Positions 48,444 to 56,853 of a DNA stretch of 64,000 nt are shown piece after piece. Made by a program: the position numbers and the translations under genes. The stretch covers positions 248,001 to 312,000 of the forward strand of contig NZ_WPZY01000005.1 in NCBI RefSeq assembly GCF_013031405.1. Direction: 5' to 3'. The stretch is from Ruegeria sp. HKCCD8929. GTDB lineage: Bacteria; Pseudomonadota; Alphaproteobacteria; Rhodobacterales; Rhodobacteraceae. A model generated the notes under the pieces. It saw only the letters and a list, made by a program, of their open reading frames with translations, was not told the DNA's origin and searched no databases. Each line of letters begins with the position of its first letter. Position 1 is the stretch's first letter.

Positions 48444-48791
48444 GGCGCCGGTCTAGAACGCCTGCCCGCGACGGGCAAGATGGCGGATACAGGTGGCGCC
48501 GTCGCTGCGGGCACAGGGACCGGGCTTGCGCCCTTGGGGATGGTCTCCCCGCTTCCGCAACAACGACGCCGATGGCCACATCGTGGCCGAACATGCGTGA
48601 AGCGAACAATGCTGCCCCACTGATACTCATTACCGGCATGGACTGCCGCCACTCACTCAATTTATCCCTGCATCTCTGAGGGATGGCCAACATATGACAT
48701 TTCCCTTATGAGTCAGGAATGGGAAAATTCCTTGTCCATTCCCCAATAGCGGGGGATGGACAGATATCGCAGGTGCAAAAAAGGGGTGAAA
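48444..48791 (+). promoter_or_regulatory. Region upstream of the HTH-like gene with alternative hairpins
   Basis: The 348 bases have no gene. Close to the coming start codon, TGTCCATTCCCC and GGGGGATGGACA (48733-48762, loop AATAGC) form a 12-bp stem with one T-G pair. GGAATGG at 48716-48722 can instead pair with CCATTCC (48736-48742), which is the left arm of that stem, so two structures exclude one another. The ribosome site AAGGGG (48781-48786) lies just beyond. Confidence 0.55.
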
Positions 48792-49253
48792 ATGGCCGAA
48801 GTCGGCGCATATCTGAAAAAACATACCGAAGCACTGGTCAAGGATGTGGGAATCGAAGCGGCCTGCGAGATTACCGGCAAATCGAAAGCGACGTTAGGAA
48901 GGTATTACTCGGATAATGCGGAGCATACGGATCGTTTCATGCCGGTCGACGCGGTGGCCAAGCTGGAAAACGCGTCGGCCTATCCGCACGTGACCTCGGC
49001 GCTGGCCGACCTCAAGAACATAACCCTGTCCTATGACGGGCGCAATTCGCAGGAAAACGAGCGCAAGGGCGGCGTCAATTCGGACGTCATCGCGCTTAGC
49101 CAGCGTTTTGCGATGCTGATGACTGAATATCAGGCGGCGATCGAGGATGGCATCATCACCGTGAACGAGGCCAAGCGACTGCTGAAAGAGACCGTGATGC
49201 TGCAGCAGGTGCTGATCGACATGAAACTGCACCTGGAAGAGGAAAGCGGCTGA
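48792..49253 (+). CDS. Hypothetical HTH-like regulatory protein
   Basis: The 153-residue protein begins AEVGAYLKKHTEALVKDVGIEAACEITGKSKATLGRYYSD, where AACEITGKSKATLGRYYS looks like a helix-turn-helix related to phage-type regulators, then a PVDAVAKLENASAYPHVTSALADL segment (the phrase resembles proteins choosing among ligand or operator states) and a C-terminal helical region (SQRFAMLMTEYQAAIEDGIITVNEAKRLLKETVMLQQVLIDMK). I do not recognise a named family. ATG 48792 is used because AAGGGG lies 5 bases upstream; the earlier frame at 48756 has no site and falls in a hairpin. Confidence 0.65.
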   Translation: MAEVGAYLKKHTEALVKDVGIEAACEITGKSKATLGRYYSDNAEHTDRFMPVDAVAKLENASAYPHVTSALADLKNITLSYDGRNSQENERKGGVNSDVIALSQRFAMLMTEYQAAIEDGIITVNEAKRLLKETVMLQQVLIDMKLHLEEESG

Positions 49254-49292
49254 GCAGGGGCGACCTCCCCAAGCCCAGAAGCCGCCTCTGCC

Positions 49293-50417
49293 TCAGACGT
49301 GGCGCCGGACGATGACCGAACCCACCGAATAACCTGCGCCGAATGAGCAGATCAGGCCCAGATCGCCCTCTTGCAGATCGTCGGAATGCTTTGAAAACGC
49401 GATGATCGAGCCTGCGGACGAGGTGTTTGCGTAATCCTGCAGGATGTTGGGCTGTTCACTCGGCTCCGGCTCGCGTCCCAGAACCTTCTTGCCGATGAAA
49501 TCGTTCATGGTCTTGTTGGCCTGATGCAGCCACAGGCGCTTGAGGTCGGTATTGGCGATCCCTTCGGTCCTCATGTGATCGGAAATGTGCTTGCTGACCA
49601 TCGGCAGCACTTCCTTGAACACTTTCCGTCCGTTCTGCATGAATTGCATATCGCGCCGGTCCGTCAGCCCGTCGGGCCGCGAGCGGCGCAGAAACCCGTT
49701 GTTGTTTCGGATGTTGTTGGAAAACTCGGTGGCGCATCGGGTCGAGAGGATCTCGAAATGCGGCCCCTTGGCGTCTTCGACCCGCTCGATCAGCGTCGCC
49801 GTGGCCACGTCACCGAAAATGAAGTGACAATCGCGGTCACGCCACTCCAGATGGCCCGAGCAGATCTCGGGGTTCACCACCAGCGCCGCCCGGACCGAGC
49901 CCGAGCGCACCATATCCGCCGCCGCCTGAATTCCGAACGTGGCCGACGAGCAGGCCACGTTCATGTCGAACCCGAATCCCTTGATCCCCAACGCCTGCTG
50001 AATCTCGACCGCCACCGCCGGATAGGCGCGTTCATGGTTTGAGGCGGCACAGATCACCAGATCCACCTCCTCGGGCGTGCGCCCGGCCTGCTCCAGCGCC
50101 TTGCGGCAGGCATCGACGGCCATCTCGGTCATGATCCCCGGCTCATCGTCAGACCGCTGGCGCAGCCGCGGATACATCACCTCGGGGTCCAGAACTCCTG
50201 TCTTGTCCATCACATAACGGTTCTCGATGCCTGATGCCTTGACGATGAACTCCTCCGAGGAGTGCTGCATCGGCTCCATCTTTCCGGCGGCAATCGCCTC
50301 GGCATTCTGCGCGTTCATCCGGTCGGCATAGGCGTTGAAGGCGGTCACCAGCTCGGCATTGGTGATGACGTTCTCGGGGGTGAAGACACCGGTACCGGTG
50401 ATGGCGGGGGTATACAT
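49293..50417 (-). CDS. Beta-ketoacyl-ACP synthase III-like protein
   Basis: The 374-residue thiolase-fold enzyme shows the FabH triad: Cys in FDMNVACSSATFGIQAAADMV, His in LWLHQANKTMNDF and Asn in ILQDYANTSSAGSIIAF, plus VICAASNHERAYPAVAVEIQQALG and the closing LICSFGAGYSVGSVIV. It is longer than typical FabH (about 320) owing to an inserted N-terminal segment (NAQNAEAIAAGKMEPMQHSSEEFIVKASGIENRYV). It may start a specialised acyl chain rather than primary fatty acid synthesis. ATG 50417 has AGGAACC upstream. It is divergent from the MarR-RND operon. Confidence 0.9.
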   Translation of the reverse strand: MYTPAITGTGVFTPENVITNAELVTAFNAYADRMNAQNAEAIAAGKMEPMQHSSEEFIVKASGIENRYVMDKTGVLDPEVMYPRLRQRSDDEPGIMTEMAVDACRKALEQAGRTPEEVDLVICAASNHERAYPAVAVEIQQALGIKGFGFDMNVACSSATFGIQAAADMVRSGSVRAALVVNPEICSGHLEWRDRDCHFIFGDVATATLIERVEDAKGPHFEILSTRCATEFSNNIRNNNGFLRRSRPDGLTDRRDMQFMQNGRKVFKEVLPMVSKHISDHMRTEGIANTDLKRLWLHQANKTMNDFIGKKVLGREPEPSEQPNILQDYANTSSAGSIIAFSKHSDDLQEGDLGLICSFGAGYSVGSVIVRRHV

Positions 50418-50530
50418 GGCGGGTTCCTGGCGATTAGCGGATTTGCCCAAAATGCAGGCGCCGCCACAACGGATCAAGGGCAGTTTACCCCAGGGAAGGG
50501 GCGGTGATGAGAGAAAATCCGCTTCGCATC

Positions 50531-50558
50531 TTGAATAGTTCAGTTTCTGAAGTATATA
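50531..50558 (+). promoter_or_regulatory. Promoter and candidate MarR operator of the RND operon
   Basis: TTGAAT (50531-50536), 16 bases and TATATA (50553-50558) form a promoter. Between and overlapping them, ATAGTTCAG-TTT-CTGAAGTAT (50535-50555) is a 9-bp inverted repeat with one mismatch. CATCTTGAAT occurs at the left edge and again about 38 bases later. A palindrome in the spacer is a classic MarR repressor position. Confidence 0.6.
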
Positions 50559-50585
50559 CCGCGCCATCTTGAATGGGACTAAGGC

Positions 50586-51059
50586 ATGGCAGACGACGAT
50601 ACATTCGTGATGGACGGGCTGAGCCCCGAGATTCAGGCGATGATGGGGGTCTATGCGCTCTACTGGAAACTGGAAGAGAGCATCGATGCGCTCAGCACCG
50701 AACCGGATCTGACCCATCCCGAATGCCACATGCTGATCAAGCTCGACCGGCCCAAGCGCATGGGTGTTCTGGCGCGCGACATGCTGGCGGCCCCGTCGAC
50801 CATCACCGCGACGGCGGACGCGCTGGAAAGCGCAGGCTATCTGACCCGGCAGCGCGATCCCGAAGACCGGCGTGCCTGGCTACTCGTGCTTACCGAACAG
50901 GGCGAGCAGACCCGCCAGATGATCGCCACCGAGGCGGGCGAAATGTTCCGCCGCGCCTCCGGCCTTGACGCCCACGAGACTGCGCAATTCGCGCAGCTTG
51001 CCCGAAAGATCCGAGACAACATCCTGAAAACAGGTATTCCCGAGGGGTTGAAGAAATGA
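50586..51059 (+). CDS. MarR family transcriptional regulator
   Basis: The 157-residue protein has the MarR winged helix: ECHMLIKLDRPKRMGVLARDMLAAPSTITATADALESAGYLTRQRDPEDRRAWLLVLTEQGEQTRQMI with the DPEDRR wing, between helical dimerisation segments. Its gene overlaps the RND adaptor by four bases (ATGA), so it almost certainly represses this operon and is released by a pump substrate. A palindrome lies in its promoter. Confidence 0.95.
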   Translation: MADDDTFVMDGLSPEIQAMMGVYALYWKLEESIDALSTEPDLTHPECHMLIKLDRPKRMGVLARDMLAAPSTITATADALESAGYLTRQRDPEDRRAWLLVLTEQGEQTRQMIATEAGEMFRRASGLDAHETAQFAQLARKIRDNILKTGIPEGLKK

Positions 51060-52093
51060 AGATTCTCACTGCTCTGAGCCTTGGTCTGGCTCTGCTGGCC
51101 GTTCCCGCCGTGGCGCAGGAGGCGCCGAAACCGGTGAAACTGATGCTGGTGCGCGAAACCACCCCCGGCTTTTCGCGCCAGTTCTTCGGCCAGGTGGCCG
51201 CGCGCCAGACTGTCGATCTGGCCTTTCAGGTCGCGGGCCAGATCCTTGAGATGCCGGTGAACGAAGGGGTGGTGATTCCCAAGGGCGAACTGATCGCCCG
51301 CCTGGATCAGGAGCCGTTCGAGTTGCAGCTTGACCGGGCCCGTCTGCAAAAGGAACAGGCCGACCGCACCGTGGCGCGGTTGTCGCGGCTCAAGGGCACC
51401 ACGGTCAGCCAGGTGTCGCTGGACGATGCGGAAACCGCAGCCCAGCTTGCCGCCATCGAGCTGCGCGATGCCGAATATGCCTTGGAACATGCCACGCTGA
51501 CCGCGCCTTTCGATGCCCTAGTCTCGCGCCGCACGATCGAGGCGTTCAGCACCGTGTCCGCCGGAACCCCCATCGTGCGCATCCATGACATGTCGGAACT
51601 GCGGATCGAGGTGGATGTGCCCGAGATCCTGTTCCAGCGCGCGGGCCAGCAGGATGACGTGGTCATCACCGCCAAGTTCCCGGCCAGCGATCAGCATTTT
51701 CCGCTGCAGATCCGAGAGTTTGACGCCGAAACTTCAAGTGTTGGTCAGACCTTCCGCATCAATTTCGGTTTCGCGCCGCCAGAGGATTTTCAGGTTTTCC
51801 CGGGTGCGTCCGTCACCGTCAACGTGCAAGTGCAGGACCACCGGCGCGGCATCGTCGTGCCGCCCACGGCCATCGTCACCGATGCAGGCGGCAACACCGC
51901 CGTCATGATCTTTACCCCGACCGGCGCGGATGAGGGCACGGTGAAACGGGTACCGGTCGAGATCGAACCGACGCAATCGGGCGACATCCGCGTGCTGTCG
52001 GGCCTCACCGGCGGGGACGAGATCGTCCTGACCGGCGGCAATGCGCTGGAAGACGGGCAGGCGGTGCGCCGCTTTGCCGGTTTCGCGAACTGA
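51056..52093 (+). CDS. RND efflux periplasmic adaptor subunit
   Basis: The 345-residue membrane-fusion protein has a signal peptide (MKILTALSLGLALLAVPAVAQE), the lipoyl-type start QTVDLAFQVAGQILEMPVNEGVVIPKGELIARLDQ, the hairpin helices (DRARLQKEQADRTVARLSRLKGTTVSQVSLDDAETAAQLAAIEL), the beta-barrel and the membrane-proximal domain (RRGIVVPPTAIVTDAGGNTAVMIF). It bridges the inner-membrane pump and an outer-membrane channel; no TolC gene is in the operon. No lipobox is seen. Confidence 0.95.
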   Translation: MKILTALSLGLALLAVPAVAQEAPKPVKLMLVRETTPGFSRQFFGQVAARQTVDLAFQVAGQILEMPVNEGVVIPKGELIARLDQEPFELQLDRARLQKEQADRTVARLSRLKGTTVSQVSLDDAETAAQLAAIELRDAEYALEHATLTAPFDALVSRRTIEAFSTVSAGTPIVRIHDMSELRIEVDVPEILFQRAGQQDDVVITAKFPASDQHFPLQIREFDAETSSVGQTFRINFGFAPPEDFQVFPGASVTVNVQVQDHRRGIVVPPTAIVTDAGGNTAVMIFTPTGADEGTVKRVPVEIEPTQSGDIRVLSGLTGGDEIVLTGGNALEDGQAVRRFAGFAN

Positions 52094-52103
52094 GGGCTGA
52101 CGG

Positions 52104-55100
52104 ATGACTATCGCGCGAGCATCTATCGACAAACCGCTCTACACTTGGCTGATCGTCCTGATCGCGCTCTTTGGCGGAATCTGGGGGTTCTTCTCGCTGG
52201 GGCGGCTCGAAGATCCGGCCTTTACCATCAAACAGGCCGTCATCGTCACCCAGTACCCCGGCGCCACGGCGGAACAGGTGGCGCTGGAAGTGTCCGAACC
52301 ACTGGAATCGGCGATCCAGCAGATGGGTGAGGTGGACACGATCACCTCGACCAACCGCCCGGGCCAGTCGCTGATCGAGGTCGAGATCAAATCGACCTAC
52401 GACGGCAGCGAGTTGCCCGACATCTGGACCCGCCTGCGCGCCAAGGTGCGTGACGCCTCCCGTGGCCTGCCGCAGGGGGTCAGCGCGCCCTATGTGAACG
52501 ACGGATTCGGAGATGTGTTCGGCCTGTTCTACGCGGTCACCGCCGAAGGTTTCAGCGACGCCGAAAAGCATGAATTGGCCACGTTCCTGCGGCGTGAGCT
52601 GCTGACCGTCGAAGGCGTGGCGGATGTCGAGGTGCAGGGCCTGCCGGATGAGGCGATCTTTGTCGAACCCGATCTGGCCTTGTCGGTGAACCAGAACGTG
52701 CCGCTGCAATCCATCACTGATGCGATTGCCAATGCCAACTCGGTCAACGATTCCGGCTCGGTGCGCTCGGATCGGAACCGCAGCGCGATCCTGACCGCCG
52801 AGGGCTCGGACAGCGTTTCGGCCATCGCCGGGCTGTCGGTGGGTTCGCAAGGTCACGTGATCAACCTTTTCGACATGTCAAACGTGTACCGGGGCCGCCA
52901 GAACGACCCCGATATCATGATCCGCTTCGACGGGACCGAGGCCTTTACCCTCGGTGTCGCCGGGCTGGCCACCGAAAACATCGTCGAGGTCGGCAAGCGG
53001 GTCGATGCTAAGATGGCCGAGCTGGACAGCGACATTCCCTATGGCGTCGAGATCCTGCCGATCTATCAGCAGCATGTGGTGGTCGAGCAGGCCAGCAACG
53101 ATTTCCTCGTCAACCTCGCCATGTCGGTCGCCATCGTGGTGGCGGTGCTGGGCATCTTCATGGGCTGGCGCGCCGCCATCGTGGTGGGCTCGACCCTGCT
53201 GCTGACGGTTGTGGGTACGCTGCTGTTCATGGCGCTGTTCTCCATCGAGATGGAGCGGATCTCTCTCGGCGCGCTGATCATCGCTATGGGGATGCTGGTG
53301 GACAACGCCATCGTGGTGGCCGAGGGGATGCAGATCGCGATGCTGCGCGGACGCAATTCGCGCGATGCGGCGGATGACGCGGCCTCGAAAACCCAGATCC
53401 CGCTGCTGGGCGCGACCGTGATCGGCATCATGGCCTTTGCCGGGATCGGCCTCAGCCCCGATGCGACCGGCGAGTTCCTGTTCTCGCTCTTCGCCGTCAT
53501 CGCCATCTCGCTGCTGCTCAGCTGGGTGCTGGCCATCACCGTCACGCCGCTGCTGGGGCATTATTTCTTCAAACAGGGCCATGCGGATGGTGCGGACGCA
53601 TACGGCGGATGGCTGTTCCGGACCTATGGCGCGCTGCTGCGGCAGGCGCTGAAACTGCGCTGGCTGGTCATCGTCGGCCTTGTGGGTATCACGGCGGCCT
53701 GTTTTGCTGGCTTCGGCCTGATGAAACAGCAGTTCTTCCCCAACTCGAACACGCCGCTGTTCTTCGTGCACTACAAGCTGCCGCAGGGCACGCCCATCGC
53801 GCGCACCTCGCAGGATCTGACCCAGATCGAAGAGTGGCTGACGGAGCGCGAAGACGTGGTCTCGGTCGCCACATTCGTGGGGCAGGGGGCAACACGCTTC
53901 ATGCTGACCTATTCGGCCGAGAACCCGAACCCCAGCTACGGGCACATGATCATCCGCACCGAAACGCTGGACGATATCCCGGCGCTGCAGGCCGATCTCG
54001 AGGCCTATGGCACCGCCAGTTTCCCTGAGGGCGAGTTCCGCACCAAGCGGCTGGTCTTCGGCCCCGGCGGCGGCGATCCGATCCAGGCCCGGTTTTCGGG
54101 CAGCGACCCGGTGGTGCTGCGGCAATTGGCCAAAGAGGCCGAGCGGCGAATGGCCGAGGCCTCCGCGAACGTGATCGGCGTGCGCAATGACTGGCGCGAG
54201 CAGGAACTGGCGCTACGCCCGATCTACGCGACCGAACGCGCCCAGACCGCCGGTGTCACCCGCGACGACATCGCCAATACGCTGCTGTTCTCGACCGACG
54301 GTATCACCGGTGGTGTGTTCCGCGAGCGGGATCGGCTGATCCCCATCATCATCCGCAGGCCAGCCGATGGCGCCTATTCCGTGGTCGATCAGGTGGTCTA
54401 TTCCGATCAGGCGCAGAACTTCGTGCCAGTCGAGCAGATGGTGGACGGGTTCGAATACGAGGCGCTCAACACGCTGGTCCACCGCCGTGACCGGGTGCTG
54501 ACCATTACCGTCGGTGCCGACATCCCGCCTGACATGACCGCCGCACAGGTCCATGGCGAGGTCCGCGCGGCCATCGAGGCGATGGAACTGCCGCCGGGCT
54601 ACAAGATGGAATGGGGCGGCGAGTTCGAGGATTCGGGCGAGGCGCAGGCCTCCCTCGGCAAGCAACTGCCGCTCAGCCTGTTGATCATGGTGCTGATCTC
54701 GGTGCTGCTGTTCAACGCGATCCGGCAGCCGATCATCATCTGGCTCTTGGTGCCGATGTCGGTGAATGGCGTGGTGATTGGACTTCTGGGCACCGGTCTG
54801 CCGTTTACCTTCACCGCGCTGCTGGGGCTGCTCAGCCTCTCGGGCATGCTGATCAAGAACGGCATCGTGCTGGTCGAGGAAATCGACCTCGTGCGCGCCA
54901 CCGGCAAGCCCTTGCGCGAGGCGATCGTCGAGGCCTCGGTCTCGCGTCTGCGCCCGGTGATGCTGGCAGCGGTGACCACCATTCTGGGCATGGCGCCGCT
55001 GCTGACGGACGCGTTCTTTGTCTCGATGGCGGTGACCATCATGGGCGGTCTGGCCTTCGCCACCATCCTGACCATGATCGCGGCCCCGGTGTTTTATCTT

Positions 55101-55139
55101 GTGTTCTTCAAACGGGATGAGCGGCGGGAAATGGCCTGA
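52104..55139 (+). CDS. RND efflux transporter permease subunit
   Basis: The 1011-residue AcrB-family pump has 12 helices and two periplasmic porter domains. N-terminal ASIDKPLYTWLIVLIALFGGIWGF and the porter motif GATAEQVALEVSEPLESAIQQMGEVD are typical. In TM4, AcrB has a double Asp (VDDAIVV); here the sequence is GMLVDNAIVVAEG, so the second Asp is Asn, while the TM10 lysine is kept (SGMLIKNGIVLVEE). The substrate is unknown. It follows the adaptor by 10 bases and ends just before the four-palindrome array. Confidence 0.95.
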   Translation: MTIARASIDKPLYTWLIVLIALFGGIWGFFSLGRLEDPAFTIKQAVIVTQYPGATAEQVALEVSEPLESAIQQMGEVDTITSTNRPGQSLIEVEIKSTYDGSELPDIWTRLRAKVRDASRGLPQGVSAPYVNDGFGDVFGLFYAVTAEGFSDAEKHELATFLRRELLTVEGVADVEVQGLPDEAIFVEPDLALSVNQNVPLQSITDAIANANSVNDSGSVRSDRNRSAILTAEGSDSVSAIAGLSVGSQGHVINLFDMSNVYRGRQNDPDIMIRFDGTEAFTLGVAGLATENIVEVGKRVDAKMAELDSDIPYGVEILPIYQQHVVVEQASNDFLVNLAMSVAIVVAVLGIFMGWRAAIVVGSTLLLTVVGTLLFMALFSIEMERISLGALIIAMGMLVDNAIVVAEGMQIAMLRGRNSRDAADDAASKTQIPLLGATVIGIMAFAGIGLSPDATGEFLFSLFAVIAISLLLSWVLAITVTPLLGHYFFKQGHADGADAYGGWLFRTYGALLRQALKLRWLVIVGLVGITAACFAGFGLMKQQFFPNSNTPLFFVHYKLPQGTPIARTSQDLTQIEEWLTEREDVVSVATFVGQGATRFMLTYSAENPNPSYGHMIIRTETLDDIPALQADLEAYGTASFPEGEFRTKRLVFGPGGGDPIQARFSGSDPVVLRQLAKEAERRMAEASANVIGVRNDWREQELALRPIYATERAQTAGVTRDDIANTLLFSTDGITGGVFRERDRLIPIIIRRPADGAYSVVDQVVYSDQAQNFVPVEQMVDGFEYEALNTLVHRRDRVLTITVGADIPPDMTAAQVHGEVRAAIEAMELPPGYKMEWGGEFEDSGEAQASLGKQLPLSLLIMVLISVLLFNAIRQPIIIWLLVPMSVNGVVIGLLGTGLPFTFTALLGLLSLSGMLIKNGIVLVEEIDLVRATGKPLREAIVEASVSRLRPVMLAAVTTILGMAPLLTDAFFVSMAVTIMGGLAFATILTMIAAPVFYLVFFKRDERREMA

Positions 55140-55158
55140 CCGTGGGCCCTTGTGAAAA

Positions 55159-55251
55159 AAGGCGCTTCGAAGCGCCTTGAAAAAGCGCCTTCGAAGGCGC
55201 TTTCAACCCGGTTTCGAAACCGGGTATTCAAGGCCGTTCGAACGGCCTTGA
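55159..55251. repeat. Array of four perfect palindromes centred on TTCGAA
   Basis: Four separate perfect palindromes of 20, 22, 20 and 24 bp lie at 55159-55178 (arms GGCGC), 55182-55203 (arms GCGCC), 55206-55225 (arms ACCCGG) and 55228-55251 (arms AAGGCCG). All have TTCGAA at the centre and their centres are 24, 23 and 24 bases apart. The second half of palindrome 1 and the first half of palindrome 2 share AAGCGCCTT, so alternative pairings exist. Linkers are 2-3 bases. It begins 19 bases after the RND stop codon. Confidence 0.9.
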
Positions 55252-55287
55252 CCGCTCTGGGTACCCGAGAACTCCGGACATCCCCGC

Positions 55288-55938
55288 TCAGATTTGCTTC
55301 ATCGCCTGTCTGAGCAGTTTCCGGCACCTCGGTGACAGATGTGCTGCGACGGCTTCGATCCCGAGTTCACGTCGTCTCAAAAACAGCGCCAGAGCATGCG
55401 CGCGTGAGGGTTGCCTGAGGTAACCGGTCCAGCCAGCATCGTCGGCGGCCTGCAACTGAAAGACACCGAATCCTGCAATGATGCATCCCAGATCGGTTGC
55501 CAACTCATGCACAGCTGCGCCGCCGGGGATGTCATGTTCAAGGCCGGACAATCGGGCGTGCATTACCTCGTGCACCATCGTGTTGATGAACAACAAGGGG
55601 CGCTTCATCAATTCAGGGTCATACTGGATGATCGCCGAATTTCCAGATTCCTGAAACGTTCCCGCAGTTGCGGACAACGCGTGATAGTCGATGCGTAACT
55701 CTTCCGGGAGCACATCGAGTGGCATGAGTTCGATCCGCCGCTCGATACCGGTGAGGCGCTTGATGTCCAACAGAACCAACTCGGCCGTCGCCGCATCCTG
55801 CCCGCCAGGCGCCGAAAAGAACTCTCTGGTCGGTAAAATCGGAACGCTGGGTGGCTCAAACCTCGCGTCGAACCAATCAAAGCACTCGGCGATCCAATCG
55901 CGCATGTCGTCCGAGACTGTCGGGCGTGACCAAAACAT
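55288..55938 (-). CDS. Putative zinc metallopeptidase-like protein (HExxH)
   Basis: The 216-residue protein contains MVHEVMHARLSGLEHDIPGGAAVHELATDLGC: an HEVMH zinc motif (123-127) followed by a second HELATD at 144-149 that could supply the third metal ligand, with hydrophobic segments on each side. There is no signal peptide. I do not recognise the family. The preceding 110 residues look structured but unfamiliar. ATG 55938 has GAGAG upstream. The gene is convergent with the RND operon, the two 3' ends being separated by the palindrome array. Confidence 0.65.
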   Translation of the reverse strand: MFWSRPTVSDDMRDWIAECFDWFDARFEPPSVPILPTREFFSAPGGQDAATAELVLLDIKRLTGIERRIELMPLDVLPEELRIDYHALSATAGTFQESGNSAIIQYDPELMKRPLLFINTMVHEVMHARLSGLEHDIPGGAAVHELATDLGCIIAGFGVFQLQAADDAGWTGYLRQPSRAHALALFLRRRELGIEAVAAHLSPRCRKLLRQAMKQI

Positions 55939-56209
55939 GGAAATCTCTCATAAAGTGCTTCCCTTTCAATATGTTCACCGAACACCCACATAGGTCAACC
56001 AAACACGTCAGTTGGTAGGCACAATCGCGGGCCGGTCGGCGGCCCCGCAGCTCGATGACAGAAATCAAACAAATAAGTTTGCCCCGGGCGTATCTTGAGC
56101 TCCCTGAATTTTGCTGGGCACCACTTGTCCCTTCAGTGACTTCAACGCGACATTCCCCTCGGCACGCGACCTGATCGCCGGTGCGCGGGCGTGTGATCCG
56201 ACGGCTGGT

Positions 56210-56620
56210 TCAGCCGCCCAGATCTTTCGCGGGATCGTAGTGGAAGTAAAAGCAGGAGACTTTGTTGCCATCCGGATCGCGCAGATAGGCGACATAGAAA
56301 TCCGGTTCATAGAAGTCCCGAACACCCGGTCCACCCTCGTCGGTGCCGCCATGTTCGAGACCTGCCGCATGAAACCGCCGGACCTGCGCGGCATCGCAGG
56401 CAGGGAAGGCGATCATCGTGCCGTTGCCTGCACTGGCGGGTGCGCCGTCGAGGGGACGGCATATCCAAAACCCGGTGCCGTTGTCCGAATCCGTGCCCCA
56501 TCCGGCCCAGCCTTCGGTCCATCCGGGAAGACGGGGCTGTCCGAGGACAGAGAATACTGCGTCGTAAAAGCGGATCGCTCGAACCAGATCATTGGTGCCG
56601 TATGTGGTGTAGAGATTCAC
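56210..56620 (-). CDS. VOC-family (glyoxalase/dioxygenase fold) protein
   Basis: The 136-residue protein shows paired beta-alpha-beta-beta-beta units: NLYTTYGTNDLVRAIRFYDAVFSVLGQPRL, GTMIAFPACDAAQVRRFHAAGLEHGG and FYVAYLRDPDGNKVSCFYFH with the terminal DPDGN motif common in this superfamily. It may bind a metal and small ligand; the reaction is unknown. The start is GTG 56620 with GAGG upstream. Confidence 0.85.
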   Translation of the reverse strand: MNLYTTYGTNDLVRAIRFYDAVFSVLGQPRLPGWTEGWAGWGTDSDNGTGFWICRPLDGAPASAGNGTMIAFPACDAAQVRRFHAAGLEHGGTDEGGPGVRDFYEPDFYVAYLRDPDGNKVSCFYFHYDPAKDLGG

Positions 56621-56853
56621 GGGTTACCTCGCTTGGCCGGGACGCCGGCATCATGCATCTGGCCGGAACCCGAGGGAAGGTGCGAACGTAAGTGACACGC
56701 CGCAAAGTATGAAGCTGCAGCGTCATTTGTCGATTTTTCGTCGGTTCCATCCAACGTTTTTTTGGCTGAAGGCGTATTTTTCGTTCCGATCAGAATATGC
56801 GCTAAGATCATCAACATGGCCGCCGGGTGCGGCGGAGCTTGTGAGATACCGGC

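Noticed and set aside
52878..54125. Minus-strand frame of 415 codons opposite the RND pump
   Set aside because: It is a shadow of the permease gene; Gln/His/Arg-rich without recognisable features.
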